DNA from: Lophium mytilinum
Lineage: Eukaryota; Ascomycota; Dothideomycetes; Mytilinidiales; Mytilinidiaceae
Length of the DNA stretch: 64,000 nucleotides
Assembly: GCA_010093605.1 (NCBI GenBank)
Contig: MU004193.1
Coordinates: 689,520 to 753,519, forward strand
Direction of reading: 5' to 3'
This document shows positions 10,336 to 24,600 of the stretch, one piece after another. Below the pieces are notes generated by a model. That model did no database searches, was not told the origin of the DNA, and saw nothing but the letters and a program-made list of their open reading frames with translations. The number at the start of each line of letters is the position of its first letter. Within the stretch, counting starts at the first letter, position 1. Made by a program: the position numbers and the translations under genes.

Positions 10336-12199
10336 GTTTAACCTTTTCTTCTATCCCGGCTATCTTAGAATAAACCTTCTTAGAATAAATATTTAAAGAT
10401 AGCCTAGCCCCTTTCTATACCTTAATAAAGTAGTCTATTATATATATACTATAGTCTATAATAAACTTATAAAGCTTTTTAATTTTACTTCTATAATTCT
10501 TAGAGTTATAGTTAAGCTTAAGTAGATACTTAGATAGTACTTTATTAGTGTAGATTATTCTAGACTTCTAGAAGGAACCCTTTAAGATATTTTTCTACTA
10601 ATTTTTATATTAGCTAAAGAGAACTATAATATTATTATACTACACTAGTAAGTAATGCCAGGTTATAAACTTATTAAACTAGGCCTAGCGTATAACTAAT
10701 CTTGCTTCTATTAATACCTTATATTTAATAGGTAAACAACGCTCTCTTAACTATAGATAAAAGTTGCTATAGAGCAGCGCAGTAGAAATTAGTACTAGTC
10801 TAAGTTTTAATTCTATAGAATTCTAAGTAAGAAACTTCTATAGCTATATAATTGCTGCTTCTAAATCCCGGTACTTCTTTATAACTTTTAGAGGTTCTTA
10901 CGGATCTTAAGGCTAAATATGCTAGTATTCTAATTTAACCTAGGTACTTAGATTATAATAACGCGGTAAATATTCTATCTTTATAGATTGTATAATACTA
11001 GACATTATATTAAGAAGATATTCCTCTTCTACTATAAATAGTATAAGTAGCGGTAGAATATTACTATATTTATTATACTTACGCTAATAAATATATCTAG
11101 GATTACTACGTACTATATTAGGTATTTTTTATATAATATCTATAGGGATAATATAGTAGTATTATAGGCGCAATAGTAGATTAAGAATAAAAAAGTTAAT
11201 TAGCTTTTCTATCTTGAAATTATAGACCCGGCGGCCTATTTTATTTTATATAGTTAGATAGATCTAGAACTTCTTCTAAATGCTACTCTTAATATCTATA
11301 GTAAATATATATTTTCTCTACTCTAAGAGTTAAGAAGTATATGCCTAATCTTATAGCTTTAGTAGCGTATTTAATATTATTAGCCTATCTATAGTAGAGG
11401 ACTTAGGGGCTATATAGATTTTAAATTAGGTCTAAGAGATTTAAAATTAAATTTAAGAATACTTACACCTAAAAGGGATCTAATTAAGTTTAACTATTAG
11501 GTTAATCTTTCTCTATATTTCTTCTAGTTTCCTAGAGTTACGCTTCTTACTCTTCTAGCTATATACTATAGCACGGGACGTATTCTAGCTAGATATTAAA
11601 AGGGCTTTGCTTCCTATTCTAGGTTTACTATTCCCGTTATTTATCTCTAGTAGAGCTGGAAGGTGTTCCTAATACGCTTTTAATTAAGAAATCTTAGCGA
11701 TTTAATTTTCTAGTATATTAAACGCTATTAGTTTAACTGCAAGCCCTATTAAGCCGCTCTAGGTAGTAGACTCGTTAGCTATTACTAACTAGCCTAAACT
11801 ATGCGATAGAAGATTTAGATAATTTTACGCTAGGTATAGAACTACTCTAGTACTATAGGTATAAGTGCTAGATATAAGATAGTAGAGATTAGTTAGATAT
11901 AATATATAAGGAAAGCTTTAAAGAGGTAATTTACCGGCGGCGCGCAGGAAAGCGTTAAAGGATTAATTTACTAAGTAGTAGAAGGTGTAAGAATAGTAAG
12001 AAATTATACTAATAGTATTAGAATATTTATACTAAGGTTTTATAGGTAATATAGCTATCTAGCGCGCCGTTTACTAGATATTGCCTATGCCTTCTTTTCC
12101 CTATTAGCATTATTAATTACGTTCTAGATTTTACTAATATTCTACTCTATTCTTCTTTAAGTATATAACGTCCCTTACTTTTCCTATAATAATAGCTGC

Positions 12200-14050
12200 C
12201 ACTAGTTTAAGTAATTTAAATAAAGAACGCGCATAATTTTAGGGCCTTACTAGAATAGATAGAGAATTATATTTACGGCGGGCTAATAACTATCTCCCTA
12301 TAGCCTTTAAACTCTATATTAAAACCCCTCTAGACGCTACTAAGCTACCTTATTATAATAACACCGGGGATTAAGAATAAGATTACTAGGTTAATAGAAT
12401 TACTAGTAAATGGCCTGCAGTAATTAAGGTCTTAGCTCCGCTCCCTAGAGATTTAAGAAGGGCCGCGCAGGCAGTCTACTATAAGGCTGCAACGCGATAT
12501 CTATCTATTAAGGTCTTTTTCCCTATCTTAATATTATTATCTAAGTTAGAAGTATAGCTTAATCTATAAGAGTCTTAGAAGGAAGCATTTAATAATATAT
12601 AATTATAGATATAGGCATTATTAGGCTATTATATAGTCTTCTACCTAGGTTATACTAAGAAATATATAAAGAACGGCTTAAAGACTTATTAGAAGCTATA
12701 TAATACTTTTAAAGCTTTCTAAAGTAAGTATTCTTAGGCTAGTAGTAAGATAGCCTAAACTAATTATAAACGTTCTTAATAGCAAAACTTCTTAAGTAAA
12801 TATTTAAGTTAGAGAGGATAAGTAATACGCATAGAAAGGATAAGATCTATTAATAATTTAAGAAAATAAGACTTTAGAAATAAAAGAGGGAGAAGAGTAG
12901 AAGGTAAGAATAAGAAAGGGGAAAAAGTAGGTTTAGATTATGCGCTTTACTAATTAAGAATATCTTTACTAATATCCTCTTAGTAGTAGCTTAGAGAAAA
13001 TAATAAAGGCTAAAATATCCCTAGAGAATTTAAAGGGCCCTATTATAATATAGCTAGAATAGAACCGCTCTATACTAATAGAGCTTAATAATTTAAAGGC
13101 TAAGAAATAGGAGCGCGTATAATAACGTAGAATGTAAAATAATATATTAAAGATAAAGAGCGGGAAAATAGCCTAGCCTAAAAAGAAGTAGTCTACGCTA
13201 GAGAGTTTTATGCCTAAAATACAGCTAATAGATAACTTCTCTAAGTTAACTACTCTTCCCTATTACCTATCTTTTTAGACGTTAGGTTCTATTATAGATA
13301 AGAAATATAACTTTAAGCTTATAAAGAGACCTTTTAAAGAATAGATATAACGCAGAAGTACCCCTAAAAGGCCAGCAGATTTAGATAATAATTAAATACT
13401 ACTAAAGCGGCAGAAGAAATAGTTTAGAAGCTTAATAAGTACTTAGAGGTTTTCCTTACTATAGAGTATTCTAAAGGCTAGGGCGTTAGTTTTAGAATAG
13501 ATAAAGCTCTTTCTACTAACTAAATACTTAAAGTATATAAGTATAGGTATAGTAGTATATAAGATACTTTTATATAATAGCTCTAAATATCACGCGTACT
13601 ATATACTCTTAAAATAGTAAGACGCCACTCTTAGTATATTAGTAGATGCCCTAAACTCTAATAGCGTTAAAGAGTAGATTCTAGCGGAGATATTAGACTA
13701 GCTTATAGGCGGGGAGACTTTTACTTCTAGGTAATATTAGTAATATTACCTTAACCTTATCTATACTTTATAGCGGTAGTATAAATATTTAGCTAATATT
13801 AATAAGCTTAAATACTATATATAGAGGTTTTTATTTCTATCTAGCCTAATATATATCTAGCCCTCTTATAGTAAGAATTATAGAGATAATAATACTATTC
13901 TATTTATTCTCTATCTACCGCCCACCGCTTATATATATATAGTCTACTTTCCTACTATAAAAGCCTAACTATATATAAGACTAGCTCTTATTACTAAGCT
14001 ATATTAATCTCTCTCTCTAGCGCTGCAATCTTATTTTTATACTTAATTTT
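12200..14050 (+). pseudogene. Possible fossil coding region, family unknown
   Basis: One plus-strand frame can be followed through about 12,220-12,950, with protein-like segments such as RRANNYLPIAFKLYIKTPLD and LAPLPRDLRRAAQAVYYKAA, broken only by TAG/TAA codons. A second region (13,000-14,050) reads similarly in another frame, with FKLIKRPF and AEILDQLIGGETFTSR. Stop density is only slightly below that of neighbouring frames, so the call is weak. I recognise no domain. It could be part of a mobile element or a duplicated host gene. Confidence 0.25.
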
Positions 14051-17000
14051 CTGCTATTAGAGCTAATAGAATTTATTCTTATCCCTCTAGTTCTCCTCTA
14101 TATTTAGTTAATCTAAACTACGCTAAAGATAAAGAGCTATAATATTATCTATATAGATCTATAGGTTTATTTAAGTTTTAGAAAGTTACTTCTATAGGCT
14201 ATTAGTAATAAAGGGTGGCATCTTAGTTTAGGTAGACGCGTTAGGTAAGGGTAAAGGTATAAATAATAGTCTAGACCTTAGCTTAGCTTAGGGAAGTAGG
14301 GTCTATAGATTAGGATTTATTAGAAGAGGCTCTAGCTATAAAAGAGAGGCTCTTAATAGAGTCTTTTATTCTAGCTAATATAAGTAGAATATACTTTCTA
14401 TTTTAGTAGCTTAATTAAACTCTAAACACGTTTACTAATACTAGTAAGATCTTCTATCTTCTATCTACTACTAATAATATTTATCTTAGATGTAAATAAA
14501 AGAGTAAATTCTAATATTTACCTTTTAGAACTACCTAGATAGATACTCTTCTTTCTCTTAGGCTAAGTCTATATTTATCTTATAGTCGCTAGTATAATAA
14601 GGCTAGAAGGTAGCCTATAAGTACTTAATATTAGACGCCTTTATATAGCTATCTAGTAGATTCTAAATATCTATTATTCTACTCTTTATGTTATATATAA
14701 GTGGAACGCCGTTCTCTAGAGTAAACTAGATGCTAGAAGCTCTAAACTTAGTAGAAAATTAAGGTTAAGATAGTATACTATAAGTAGTATCTTACTACTT
14801 CTACTTTAAGAGTAGAGAGTATAGGCTTCTTATTATAGAAAGTATAATAGCATGTCTTCTTAATTACTATATTAGCAGATCTTAGATTTAAAAGTTAGAA
14901 GAAGGCTAGGTTATAACTTATATATTAGAAAAGCAATATAGTATAAGAGGTAAATAAGTTTTAATATTATACTTATTTAAAGCGGTTTAACTATATAACA
15001 CCCCTTTATTTTCTCTATAGCTTAGACTAATATATTAGTACCCCTATAGACGCAAGTCTAGAATGCCCTTAGATATTAACGGGTTATATAGAAGAAAGCT
15101 TAATATACTACCTATAAAAGGTAAAGTAGAAGGCGTAATATTTAAAGAATCTAGAATATAATTAATAGAATTAGCTTTAGTATAATGTAAACCCTAACTA
15201 CTATAATAATAAGCTAAGTTATTATAGCTGCCTATAGCCCTAGGCCCAAGCCTAGTAATCTAAGAGTGGATAATATAAGCCTGCTAAGGTTAGAGTTATA
15301 AAAGAGCGTTGCCGCATTACTAATAAACTTAAAGGTGTAGCTAGTTATTCGCCCTATAGTAAGAACTAAAGACGGTAGATAATATTACTAATTAATTTTA
15401 GTAATAGCTTTAGATAGAAGATAGCTAGGAATACTATAGAGGGCTGTATTAACCGCGTTAGTAATATTTCTTATAAAGGTTAGAGCGATGTTAATAATAC
15501 TATAAATAATACTAGGGTAGATAACCTTATTAAGCTCTACTATAGCTTTAGGGATAACTTTACTAAGGAATATTATAAGTAGTATAATAAGAATTATGCT
15601 TTATATAATTACTATTAGAAAATAGATTAATAGGTTAATAGATTAATAGGTTAGTAGACTAATTCCCTAATAAGCTAAGTGCTTAATATATTATAACATT
15701 ACTAAGGCCTAGGCAGGTAATAAATACTTTTAGAATTATTTATCTTTTCGCGTCTATTATAAGCTCCCCTCTTAGGTTAGGTACGTAAAGGCCTAGAAAG
15801 CATCTAGTACCCTAGTTATACTCCCTAAAATAAAGAGATAAGAAATTAGATTTCTAAAGCTAATCTATTATATATTTTATTAATAGAATATTTAAGACTA
15901 TATACTTAGTGTTTAAGATTTCTATAGCTTTAATATTAGAAGAAATAAGAACCTTAAAAGAGTTATAACTCGCAACTCCTATAGTATTAAGGCCGATTCT
16001 AGCTATATATATAATAAGATAAAAGAAATACCTACTATATATCTAAAACTTTAAAGGGGTATCTTCTTAATAATATATCTAAATAGCTATAAGATATAAA
16101 TAAAACTATAATAGATGCGTATAGTTATTCTATTATACTATACATCTTAAATTCTTAATAGCTATTATAGACTCTTTCTTACTTCTATTATTAGCATTTA
16201 CGTAGCTTGCCGCGCTCTTACTAGCTACAGCGGCAGCTATTTAGTCTAAAGCGAATAGAAGACTAGTTAATATAACCGGGGCTTCTAATTATACTATTCT
16301 TTAGGGTATCCCTAGATTTTAACACAGCTACCCTGCTATAAGATTAGGTTTTAATATTATCTTTAGCCGTTAGGGGCTTACCTTTAGAATATTCTAGTTT
16401 AATAACTTCTACCTGCCTAAGTTTATAGGGGTTACTAAGCGGCACTATATCCTCTACTTTAATAATATCTTAGTAAAGCTATATTTTATAGATATATTAG
16501 AAAATAGAAGCTATATTTTAACCTCTATATATTATAGTAGCTATAATACCTTCTTATATCTACACTATATAATTATACTTCCGTCTTTAGTAAATATATA
16601 CTTTAGATAAGAAGATTATTTTAAGTTTATAATCTATACGCCTAATACCTATATATCTATAGCCTATTTTTATACTATCTTTTAGAATTACCTTACATTT
16701 CTCTCTATCTAGAGTAGGATAGAGGAATATAATCTAGTTATATATAGTAGCAGCTATATTACTATACTTTAGCTAAGCTATAATCTTATTTCTATTAGAT
16801 AGAATAGTAACTTAATATGTAATAATAGGAGTAAAAGAACTAGAAAAATAGGTAATATTAAGAATAGATAAGGGAAACCTAATATATATGCAGCTAAAAA
16901 GTAATATATAGTAGATAGCGTTTCCTATATATACCTAAATAAACGCTATAGAATTAGAAAGGTTCCGGCTTAGACTATAGAATAGTACTAAACGCTTAGT

Positions 17001-18360
17001 ATTTTCTTTCTTAGTATTCCTTACTAAAATCTATAGAAAATTACAGGGAGCACTATCTAATTAAAATATTAACCTTTTAATATGCCCTTAGTAATAAAAA
17101 GTAAGGTTTCTTATCTATACTATATAACTACTACTTACTAATATTTTCTTAGTATTATAGTGCCCTACTAACTACCCGTGCTAATAAAGACGCGTTTCTT
17201 TTACACCTAGTAACGCGCCTAATAGTGCCCTTCTAATTATATAAGTCTAAGGACTGCTAATATAGTAAGTATAGTAAAGGGTAGTAGAAAGGGTACTATA
17301 CTAAAAGCTGCGCTAAAGGCCGCTACACTAAAGGCTACTATATTTAAGGGGAAGCTGCCTCTAGTATATATATAGGCGCCCTCTATAAAGGCTAGAGTAA
17401 TAGCGCAGTAGAAAGTATTACTAGATATACTAAGGAGCCCTCTAAGGGTTTAAGAGGTAGATTTAAGCACTAATAAGGGCCCTATTAGTATAGTATACTA
17501 CTAGGTAGAAATATAGGCGTCTATCTTAATATAGATAGTTTCTCTATCTTATAATACTTTAAGAGAGTAATAGATAGTATAGTAGTAATATATAAAGGTA
17601 GGGGTAACTAGCTATTATTATCTAAATCTTCTATTAAATTAATTTAGCTAGGGTATAGCCTAGTATCTAGAGACCCTTAGATATATAGAGTTAGCTATAT
17701 TACTATTAGGTTTTAAAGGAATAATTATTACTAATTCTTCTATATTAGACGCTATTTATTAAAAGAGTACTTTAGACTCTCTACCTAGTTTATATAGAAT
17801 TATACTAGTTTATTAACTGCAGCTTATATATTCTAAATTAGGGGCTCCGGGATATTTTTAAGTTATATATCTAAATTACTAATCTACGCGCGGATTAACT
17901 TATAAATATTAGGCAGGCCTTTAACTATATAACTAATAAGTTTATTATATAATACTTTCTATAGAGCACTAGTACTAAATAGTACTTAAAATTTAGTAAA
18001 TTTAGTAGACTAAGGCTTTATAGACGCAAAGAAATTATTCTTAAGCTAATATACTCTACCCTAAGAACGTTAATATAACTAAGGTAGATCTAATAGTTAC
18101 TACTTCTAGAATAGCAGCAGGCGATATATAGCCTTACTATAGTATTAAGAATACTATAGGCGGTGCTTTAACTAGCAGCGGTAGTATTAGTAGTATTTAG
18201 GCACTATATTAAAGATAAAGAAGAAGAGGTTTATAACTTTCTAGTTACCCTATTCTATATTCTCTATCTTAATAGCTAGAAGGTCTATAGTAGGCAGCTA
18301 GTTAACGCTAGTAGACTTAATGCGGCTCGCTCTTAATGCTAAGAACCTAGAGTTAGGTAA
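14050..18360. other. RIP-degraded sequence without a recognisable gene
   Basis: I could delimit no element here. A plus-strand frame over 16,170-17,410 opens with a hydrophobic, signal-peptide-like run (SFLLLLLAF, then LAALLLATAAA), but its stop density is no lower than chance for this base composition, so it is not called. The rest shows only the general CpA-depleted pattern. Confidence 0.5.
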
Positions 18361-18475
18361 CTATATTAAGGCTTAAGTATTAGTAGTAAGAATTAATTTT
18401 TAGCTTAAGTATTAGCGGTAGTAATCTTATTTAGAGGCTTAAGTATTAGCGGTAAGAAGCTTATTTTAAGGCCCC
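18361..18475. repeat. Short tandem repeat, ~34-bp units around GCTTAAGTATTAG
   Basis: Three units, each beginning (A)GGCTTAAGTATTAG and running through GCGGTAAGAA or GTAGTAAGAA, occur head to tail. A related set lies near 56,880-56,950, so the unit is dispersed as well as tandem. Confidence 0.65.
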
Positions 18476-18523
18476 CTTAGACTACTATTATACTCTTACC
18501 CTAAAATTCTATATTTCTACCTA

Positions 18524-19009
18524 CATGTTCTACTCTATATTCTAATATTATTTCTATTACCTATTACTAATCTTTCTATTTACTTACGCGCGCCTTTTTT
18601 CTCTTTAGCTAGGCCCTTATATATATACTTAGGTGGAACCTACTCCTTAGAGCCTTAGTACTCTAGAGCAGCGGTAATAGGTAGAAATATAGGCGCTTAC
18701 GTGCCTAAATACTCTACCCCCGCTAGCTAAAAGGCTACGCGGCATGCGCCTTTAGCGCATGTTATCCGCAATAGAAATAAACTAATAACTAACTAATTTA
18801 AAATAAGAGATTTAATAATAGGAAAAAATATATATCTTATAGAACTATTATAACTATAAAGCGTCTAAATAGGCTTAAAAATAGCTAAGAAAAATTCTAT
18901 ATACTTATATATTATATAGATATACCTTTTAGATTAAGAATTAGACTATAATATATTATAAAGGTAGTAGTATTAATAAGAAGCGTGTTATTAGATTTAT
19001 TATTACTCT
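18524..19009 (+). repeat. Dispersed repeat, copy 1 (block order B-spacer-A)
   Basis: Two blocks here recur as one inverted unit at 59,739-60,059. Block B (18,524-18,611) includes TTACTTACGCGCGCC. Block A (18,802-19,009) includes AGCTAAGAAAAATTCTATAT and AGTAGTATTAATAAGAAGCG. In this copy B precedes A, with about 190 bp of unrelated sequence between them. In the other copy A runs directly into B. Both copies are RIP-mutated, so they were duplicated before or during RIP. Family unknown. Confidence 0.7.
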
Positions 19010-19255
19010 AGATCTATACGCTAAGGCTATTACTAAGTTCTAGCAAGCTAGTAGGATTACGTTATTCTACCGCCCTAATATTCTAGCGGCGGCGGTAGAA
19101 TAGGCTTAGCAGTCCTCTATAATATAATTAGCTTAAGTAAACTACTAGTTTTTATAACCTCTAGCCTATAGAAGAATATATATTACTAGCCTTATTAACT
19201 ATTCTATAACTCTAGGTAAATAATAGGTTAGTAAATGTAAATACTAAGGGTAGAT

Positions 19256-19457
19256 TATTACGGACTATAAGAGGTAAGGCACGGAGCACAGTATTAAGTA
19301 AGGAATAGGGTGTATTTATAAAGATAAAGTTGCGTAGAGGTAGAGGTTCTATACGGCGTAGGCTAAATATAGGCTAGAGGTGTAAAACCGCGCTAGCGCA
19401 CGGGCTTATATAATATAGCTAAGAGTATATAATATATATAGAGCTAGATCTATTATA
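19256..19457 (-). repeat. LTR at the 3' end of the Gypsy fossil
   Basis: This 202-bp LTR matches the copies at 26,936 and 27,340 along its full length. It is RIP-mutated but keeps GGCACGGAGCACA near its left end, where the partner LTR is more altered. The preceding five bases, TAGAT, form half of the target duplication. Confidence 0.92.
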
Positions 19458-21544
19458 CTACCCCCCCTAAATAAAAAAGAAAGGCTATAGAAAGAAAAGG
19501 CTATATAAAAAGAAAAGGCTGTATAGTAAGGCTATAGACTTAGGAAAATAAAATAAAATACTAAGGAAACGTAGTTATAAGTAATTAAATAGGAATTATA
19601 TAAGAAAGGGGCGTGCTTACGGCATTATAAAGGTAGGCGTTCCTATTAAGATAGCTTAGCTAGCTAGGTACAGTAGAGAATCTAGATTTTAGTTAAGTTA
19701 TAAATAATATTATAATATTACTATATAAGGTGTGTAGTTAGAGTTAATAAACACGCGCGTTACAGATTATAAGCGCGCGTTTATTAAGGACTTACTACTA
19801 GTTAGGGTTAGGCCTAAAGTTTAGATAAGGGCTATTAGTGTTAGGGTGTTAGTAATAGAACTTGCTAATAAGTTTATTAGAACTGTATTTACTAAAGTTT
19901 ATCTAGTTCTACTATATCTATAGCTTAGTGTAGCCTTTATACTAGGCGCAGTATTATAGCTTACGGCTATAGCGGCCGCGTTATAGCTAGCAGCTATCCG
20001 CGATAAAGTTAATTAGCTAAGTATTAATGCGGTCTTGCTTATTATTAGTTATTCTATGCGGGTTAATAACTTATACTAGTAGAGGTAGAGCTAGGTTCTA
20101 TTCTAGCATAGGCCGGGGCTTAAAAAGGTAGAGTAGGTAAGAATAGAAGACGTTATATATATAACATCCTTTAAGTAACATTTCTATAAAGTTAAGCTAG
20201 AAGGCGTAACCCTAATTAATAACTTTAGTAATGCGGAATAGGCTAAGATTCTTATAGTTAAGTAAGCAATTAGGGCGCTAGGTTTTAATATTGCGCGCGT
20301 TAAGCTAGACTAGGTTATCTACCTTAAGACGAGGTAGTAGTTAATAATATTAATTTGCGAAGTAAGCTTAGGTAGCTATAGCCTAGGTAATAGCTTGGCG
20401 GCATTCTATAAGGATCTCTTTTATCTAATTAGCATATTAGTTAGCTAGTAGCTACTTATTACGTACTATAGCGCGCCCTATTACTAGTATAGAGGGTTTA
20501 ATACCTAATTATAGATAGAAACCGTAAGTAGTAAAGAAGGGAGTAAAGCCTGTTAAGGCTAATTTATAGTTATTAACTGCAAATTTACTAAGAGGAAGAT
20601 AATTAACCTAGTTATCTTATTAGTATAAAATAAACTAGCGTAGATAGGCTTTTATAATAGAGTTAGCGTTCTTAGTCTAGCTATTAGTTTTAGAATAGAA
20701 GGCGGTAGAGAATTTAGGCTTAACGCTAAGTTATCTATATAATTGGCGCCATATAGCGGACACAAATTACGCGCTATAGTTACTAATAATAACTTTAGGT
20801 AAGCTATATAGTTGGAAGATTTCGCGAATAAAGATATTAGTAACGTCTTTAATAGTGTCGCCCGTTATTAGAATATAGTAGCGTTTTTTAGATAGCTAGT
20901 CTACTATAATAAGAATAAGCGTATACATTTACCTATTTTATATATAAGGAGGGAGATCTATAATAAAATCTATAGTAATTTTAGTCTATTACTTATCTAG
21001 TATATTAAGGCTATAAAGTAGTTTTTACTATTTATCTTAGAAAGCCTTTACTTAGCGACAGCTATAGTAGGCGCCCGTGTAATATTTAATATTATCGCAG
21101 AAGTTAGGCTAGAAGTAGTAGCGCTAGAGTAGCTTATAGGAGCCGTGTTTACTAGAATAGCTAGTAATAGAAGTGTTATAAGAGAGGCTAAGTAGCTTAG
21201 TATAGAGCTAGTTATAGGCTAGTATATAGAGATAATTATAATAATATAGTTAGTTATCCTGTACTTTAAAGCTATTAATATTAAGGTTACTAATAAGGTC
21301 GCGGAGGGCTTTTAGAATAGAGCAAGTACTACTTTAGATAAGATTAATTAGCTTATATAGTATAGAATTATATAGATAGAGTTAGCGTATATAGGCCTTA
21401 TTAATAAGGTGCTATAAATTATTATTATTATAGTTAATATTATTGCCGTTATTATTACCTTAAACTAGCTATACTATAATAACCTTATTAGCGGCTGTAA
21501 TATCCTTATTAGCTAACGGAGCTATAAAAATCTTATTAGCGTCG

Positions 21545-21650
21545 CCGGGTAGCGCCGCAAAGTCCTTGTTAGCGCTTCCGTCGCCGTCGCTGTTGTTACT
21601 GGCACGGTTGTGGCTGCGTAGCGTGGCGGGGGCGAGTTATAGGGGTAAGA
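21545..21650 (-). other. RIP-poor patch inside the Gypsy fossil
   Basis: Unlike the rest of the element, this patch keeps many TpG/CpA sites (CTGTTGTTACTGGCACGG, TTGTGGCTGCG). It lies in the variable linker between RNase H and integrase, and its Thr/Pro/Ala-rich coding content is visible on the minus strand. Confidence 0.6.
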
Positions 21651-24600
21651 GAAAGAGAGAATATATTTTAAGAGAGGATTATAATAAGGTTATTAGAAGA
21701 GGTTTAAGCTCTTTAGTGCAAGAAAGTAACCTATTTTAGTAAAGTGCGTGGAATAGCCCGAGGGCGCCGGACTTACTTAGCTTAGCGTTGTTAAGTAAGA
21801 GTAATTTACTATTTAGCGTAACTTCCGGTCTAAGGTTATAAGATTTAAGTATAGTTTAACGTTAAAATTAATTTTATAGGTTATTAGGCCTATAAGGTAG
21901 GTCTTATAAATAGCGCGTAAGGCTATTAGGTTTACCTTCTAGTACGCTAGAATAGTATATAATTTTAAAGTTAAACCCAGCAAGAAATTTAGCCTAATAG
22001 GCTTAATGTTAATTAAGCTCCTTAGTAGTTATAAACTACTTAAGATTATAGTAATCTATAAAGATATTAGTTAGATCTTTAGGGTTAGTACTTATAAGCT
22101 TAGGTCTCTATTCTTTAAAGGCCTTAACTATAGCAAGGAGTTCTTTATTATAGATTTTATAGTTATACTTAGCTAGTAATATCTTAGAAGAGAAGAAGGC
22201 AACTAGGTATAGAAGGCTATTAGGTCTAATTTAAGACATAACGCCGGCTATTATGTAGTTGGAAGCGTCTATTTTAAGAAAGACTTTCTTACTGTATTAG
22301 AAGTATATAAGAACAGGTGCTTCTATAAATACTTTCTTAAGCGCGCGGAAGGCCTTTTTACAGGCGTCTATCTATAAGAAGCGGGCTTTCTTCTATCCCT
22401 CTTAAAGCTTTATTATATTAGTAAGAGGTTTAATAATATATAAGAACCCGTAGATAAACTATTAATAGAAATTAGATAGCCTAATAAAGGCCTAGATGTC
22501 TTTAATATAATTTAGTGTACTCTATTTAAGGATAGCGGCAACTTTATCTAGGTCTATATAAATTCTGTTAGTGGAAATAATTAGCCTAAGGTAGGTAACT
22601 TCCTTTTAGTTAAATGCGCACTTATCTAGATTAACGTGTAGGCCTGCTGCCTCTAAATATTTAAGGACGGCGGCGACATAGGCCTTATAATCTTCTTTAG
22701 AACCTTCTATATATATAAGAATATTGTCTAGATATACTATATAGAATTTATTAAGGAAATTATATAGTATTTAATTAATAAAGGATTAAAATATTCCAGG
22801 CCCCCCTATAACACTAAAGGGTATAATAAGGGACTTGTATTCGCCGTGGCGTATTATAAAGGCGGTCTTATACTTATATTCTAGGGCTATGCAAACTTTA
22901 TTAAAAGCGGTAATAATATCTAGCTTTATAAACTATTTAGCTTTTTCTAGCTAGTAAAGGGTCTCTTATATAAGTGGGATTAGGTACTATATCTTAATAG
23001 TAAGCGCGTTAATAGCTCTATAATTAATGTAGAACTATATATCCCCGCCCGGTTTATAAATAAGAAGAATAGGTAAAGAAACCTAGGACTGCGAGCGTCT
23101 AATATAGCCTTTAGCTAGATTATTATTAAGCCACTTCTTAATAACGCGCAATTTGTTAGTGGATATAGGGTATAGTCTGGCTTTAGGTAGCTTACTAAGG
23201 TTAACGCCGTTAACCTAGTTAATCTTATAGTTAATGCCTGGTCTATATAGGGGAAGCGTATTAGCGTTAACTTAATTAAATATACAGACGTATTTATATA
23301 GGCTGGGGGGAAGTTTTATAAATATTTCTTTCTTAGTATAGTATTATTTAACTTCTATAAACTTCTTAATATTATATATAGCTAGCTTATAGAGGTATAT
23401 AGGTACGTTGCTTATTTATAAGGCTATAACCTAGAGATAGTTAGAATAGAGTAAGAAATCTTCGCTAGTATTAGCGAGGTCGATAGCGACGTGTTGGGGT
23501 AAGTTGTTAAGCTAGTCTCCTTTAATAGCGGCCATGCGTTATATAGTAAGATAAGCTATAACGCCTATTCTCTATGCAGAGTTTATAGGGCTAGAGGGTA
23601 TTAGAGTATAGTTATAGTTATATATAAACTTAGGTGGAGCTAATTCTTTAGCGTAGGTAATAGTATTATTAGTATTATCTATATAGTAATAGTAATATAT
23701 ATAAGAGATTTTATTACATTTATCTTTTATAAAGCTAATCTTGCTAGTAACCTAGTTAATAGCTAGGTTATATTATTAGAACTAGCGGAGGCCTAGAATA
23801 ATATTATAATTACTAAGGTTAGTAATATAGGCCTATTTGCGGCTCTAGTAGCCTTAAATAGTAATAGGAATAAGGGCTTTATAGGTAATCTTTTTAGCAA
23901 TAGTAGAGCTGTTAGCTAATTTAAGTATTTATAATTTAGGTAAGGGGCGGGTAGTAAAGTTTATTTAGTGCGCATAAGTAGTATCTATAAATTTATTAGT
24001 TGCTCTAGTGTCGCTGTAAAGGTATTCTTTAATTATATCTAGTAGTTATCCTTTATAAAAACGCTAGACCTTAGCTAGAACTAGAAAGCTATAGAGGGTC
24101 TTTTTATTAGTTTAACCCGCTTAAATATTATTACTAAGAGAGGTAGCTAAAATAACTAACCTTCTTATCTGTGTGGATTCCTTATTTTTATAGTATTAGA
24201 CTGCTTTAGTAATAATACGCCCTAGATTACAACTATAATCTAGAACTAAGTATTTCCTAAGTAGCTCTAGTATTAAGATTAGCTATATCCTATAAATAGT
24301 CCTCCTGCGCCTCTAGATAAGATAGGAGTGTTAATACCTACTTTAGTAGGGGCTAGAGTAAATATAGTAGGGGCCGTATATATAAATAGAGCATATATAA
24401 ACAGGGGTATATATATAGACAGGGCGTATATAGATAAGGCTAGAGCTAGAATTATAATATTATTAGGGTACATGCTAACGCTATATAGGGTAAGTGTAGA
24501 ACGCTCTATAGAATACTACTAGTTAGTAGAAGTATAACTAATAAGCCGGCAGCAGAAGTAATAGTTCTTATTTATAAGCTAACGCTTTTAATTATCTATA

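Larger units (their letters stand above)
7000..12200. other. RIP-degraded sequence without a recognisable gene
   Basis: I see no gene, tRNA or delimited element here. Local features are a GATA-rich tandem stretch near 7,830-7,880 (AGATAGATAAG units) and a low-complexity patch near 10,240-10,330. The patch reads as Asn/Asp-rich on the minus strand and keeps more GC than its surroundings. The remainder is mutated beyond visual classification. Confidence 0.6.

Noticed and set aside
16170-17410. Plus-strand frame beginning with a signal-peptide-like run (LAALLLATAAA), and a first impression of a Copia protease (TGASNYT)
   Set aside because: Stop density is no lower than chance for this composition, and no other Copia or secreted-enzyme motif follows.
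19800-19814. TTAGGGTTAGG, telomere-like
   Set aside because: Only about two units, inside the Gypsy fossil; no array follows.
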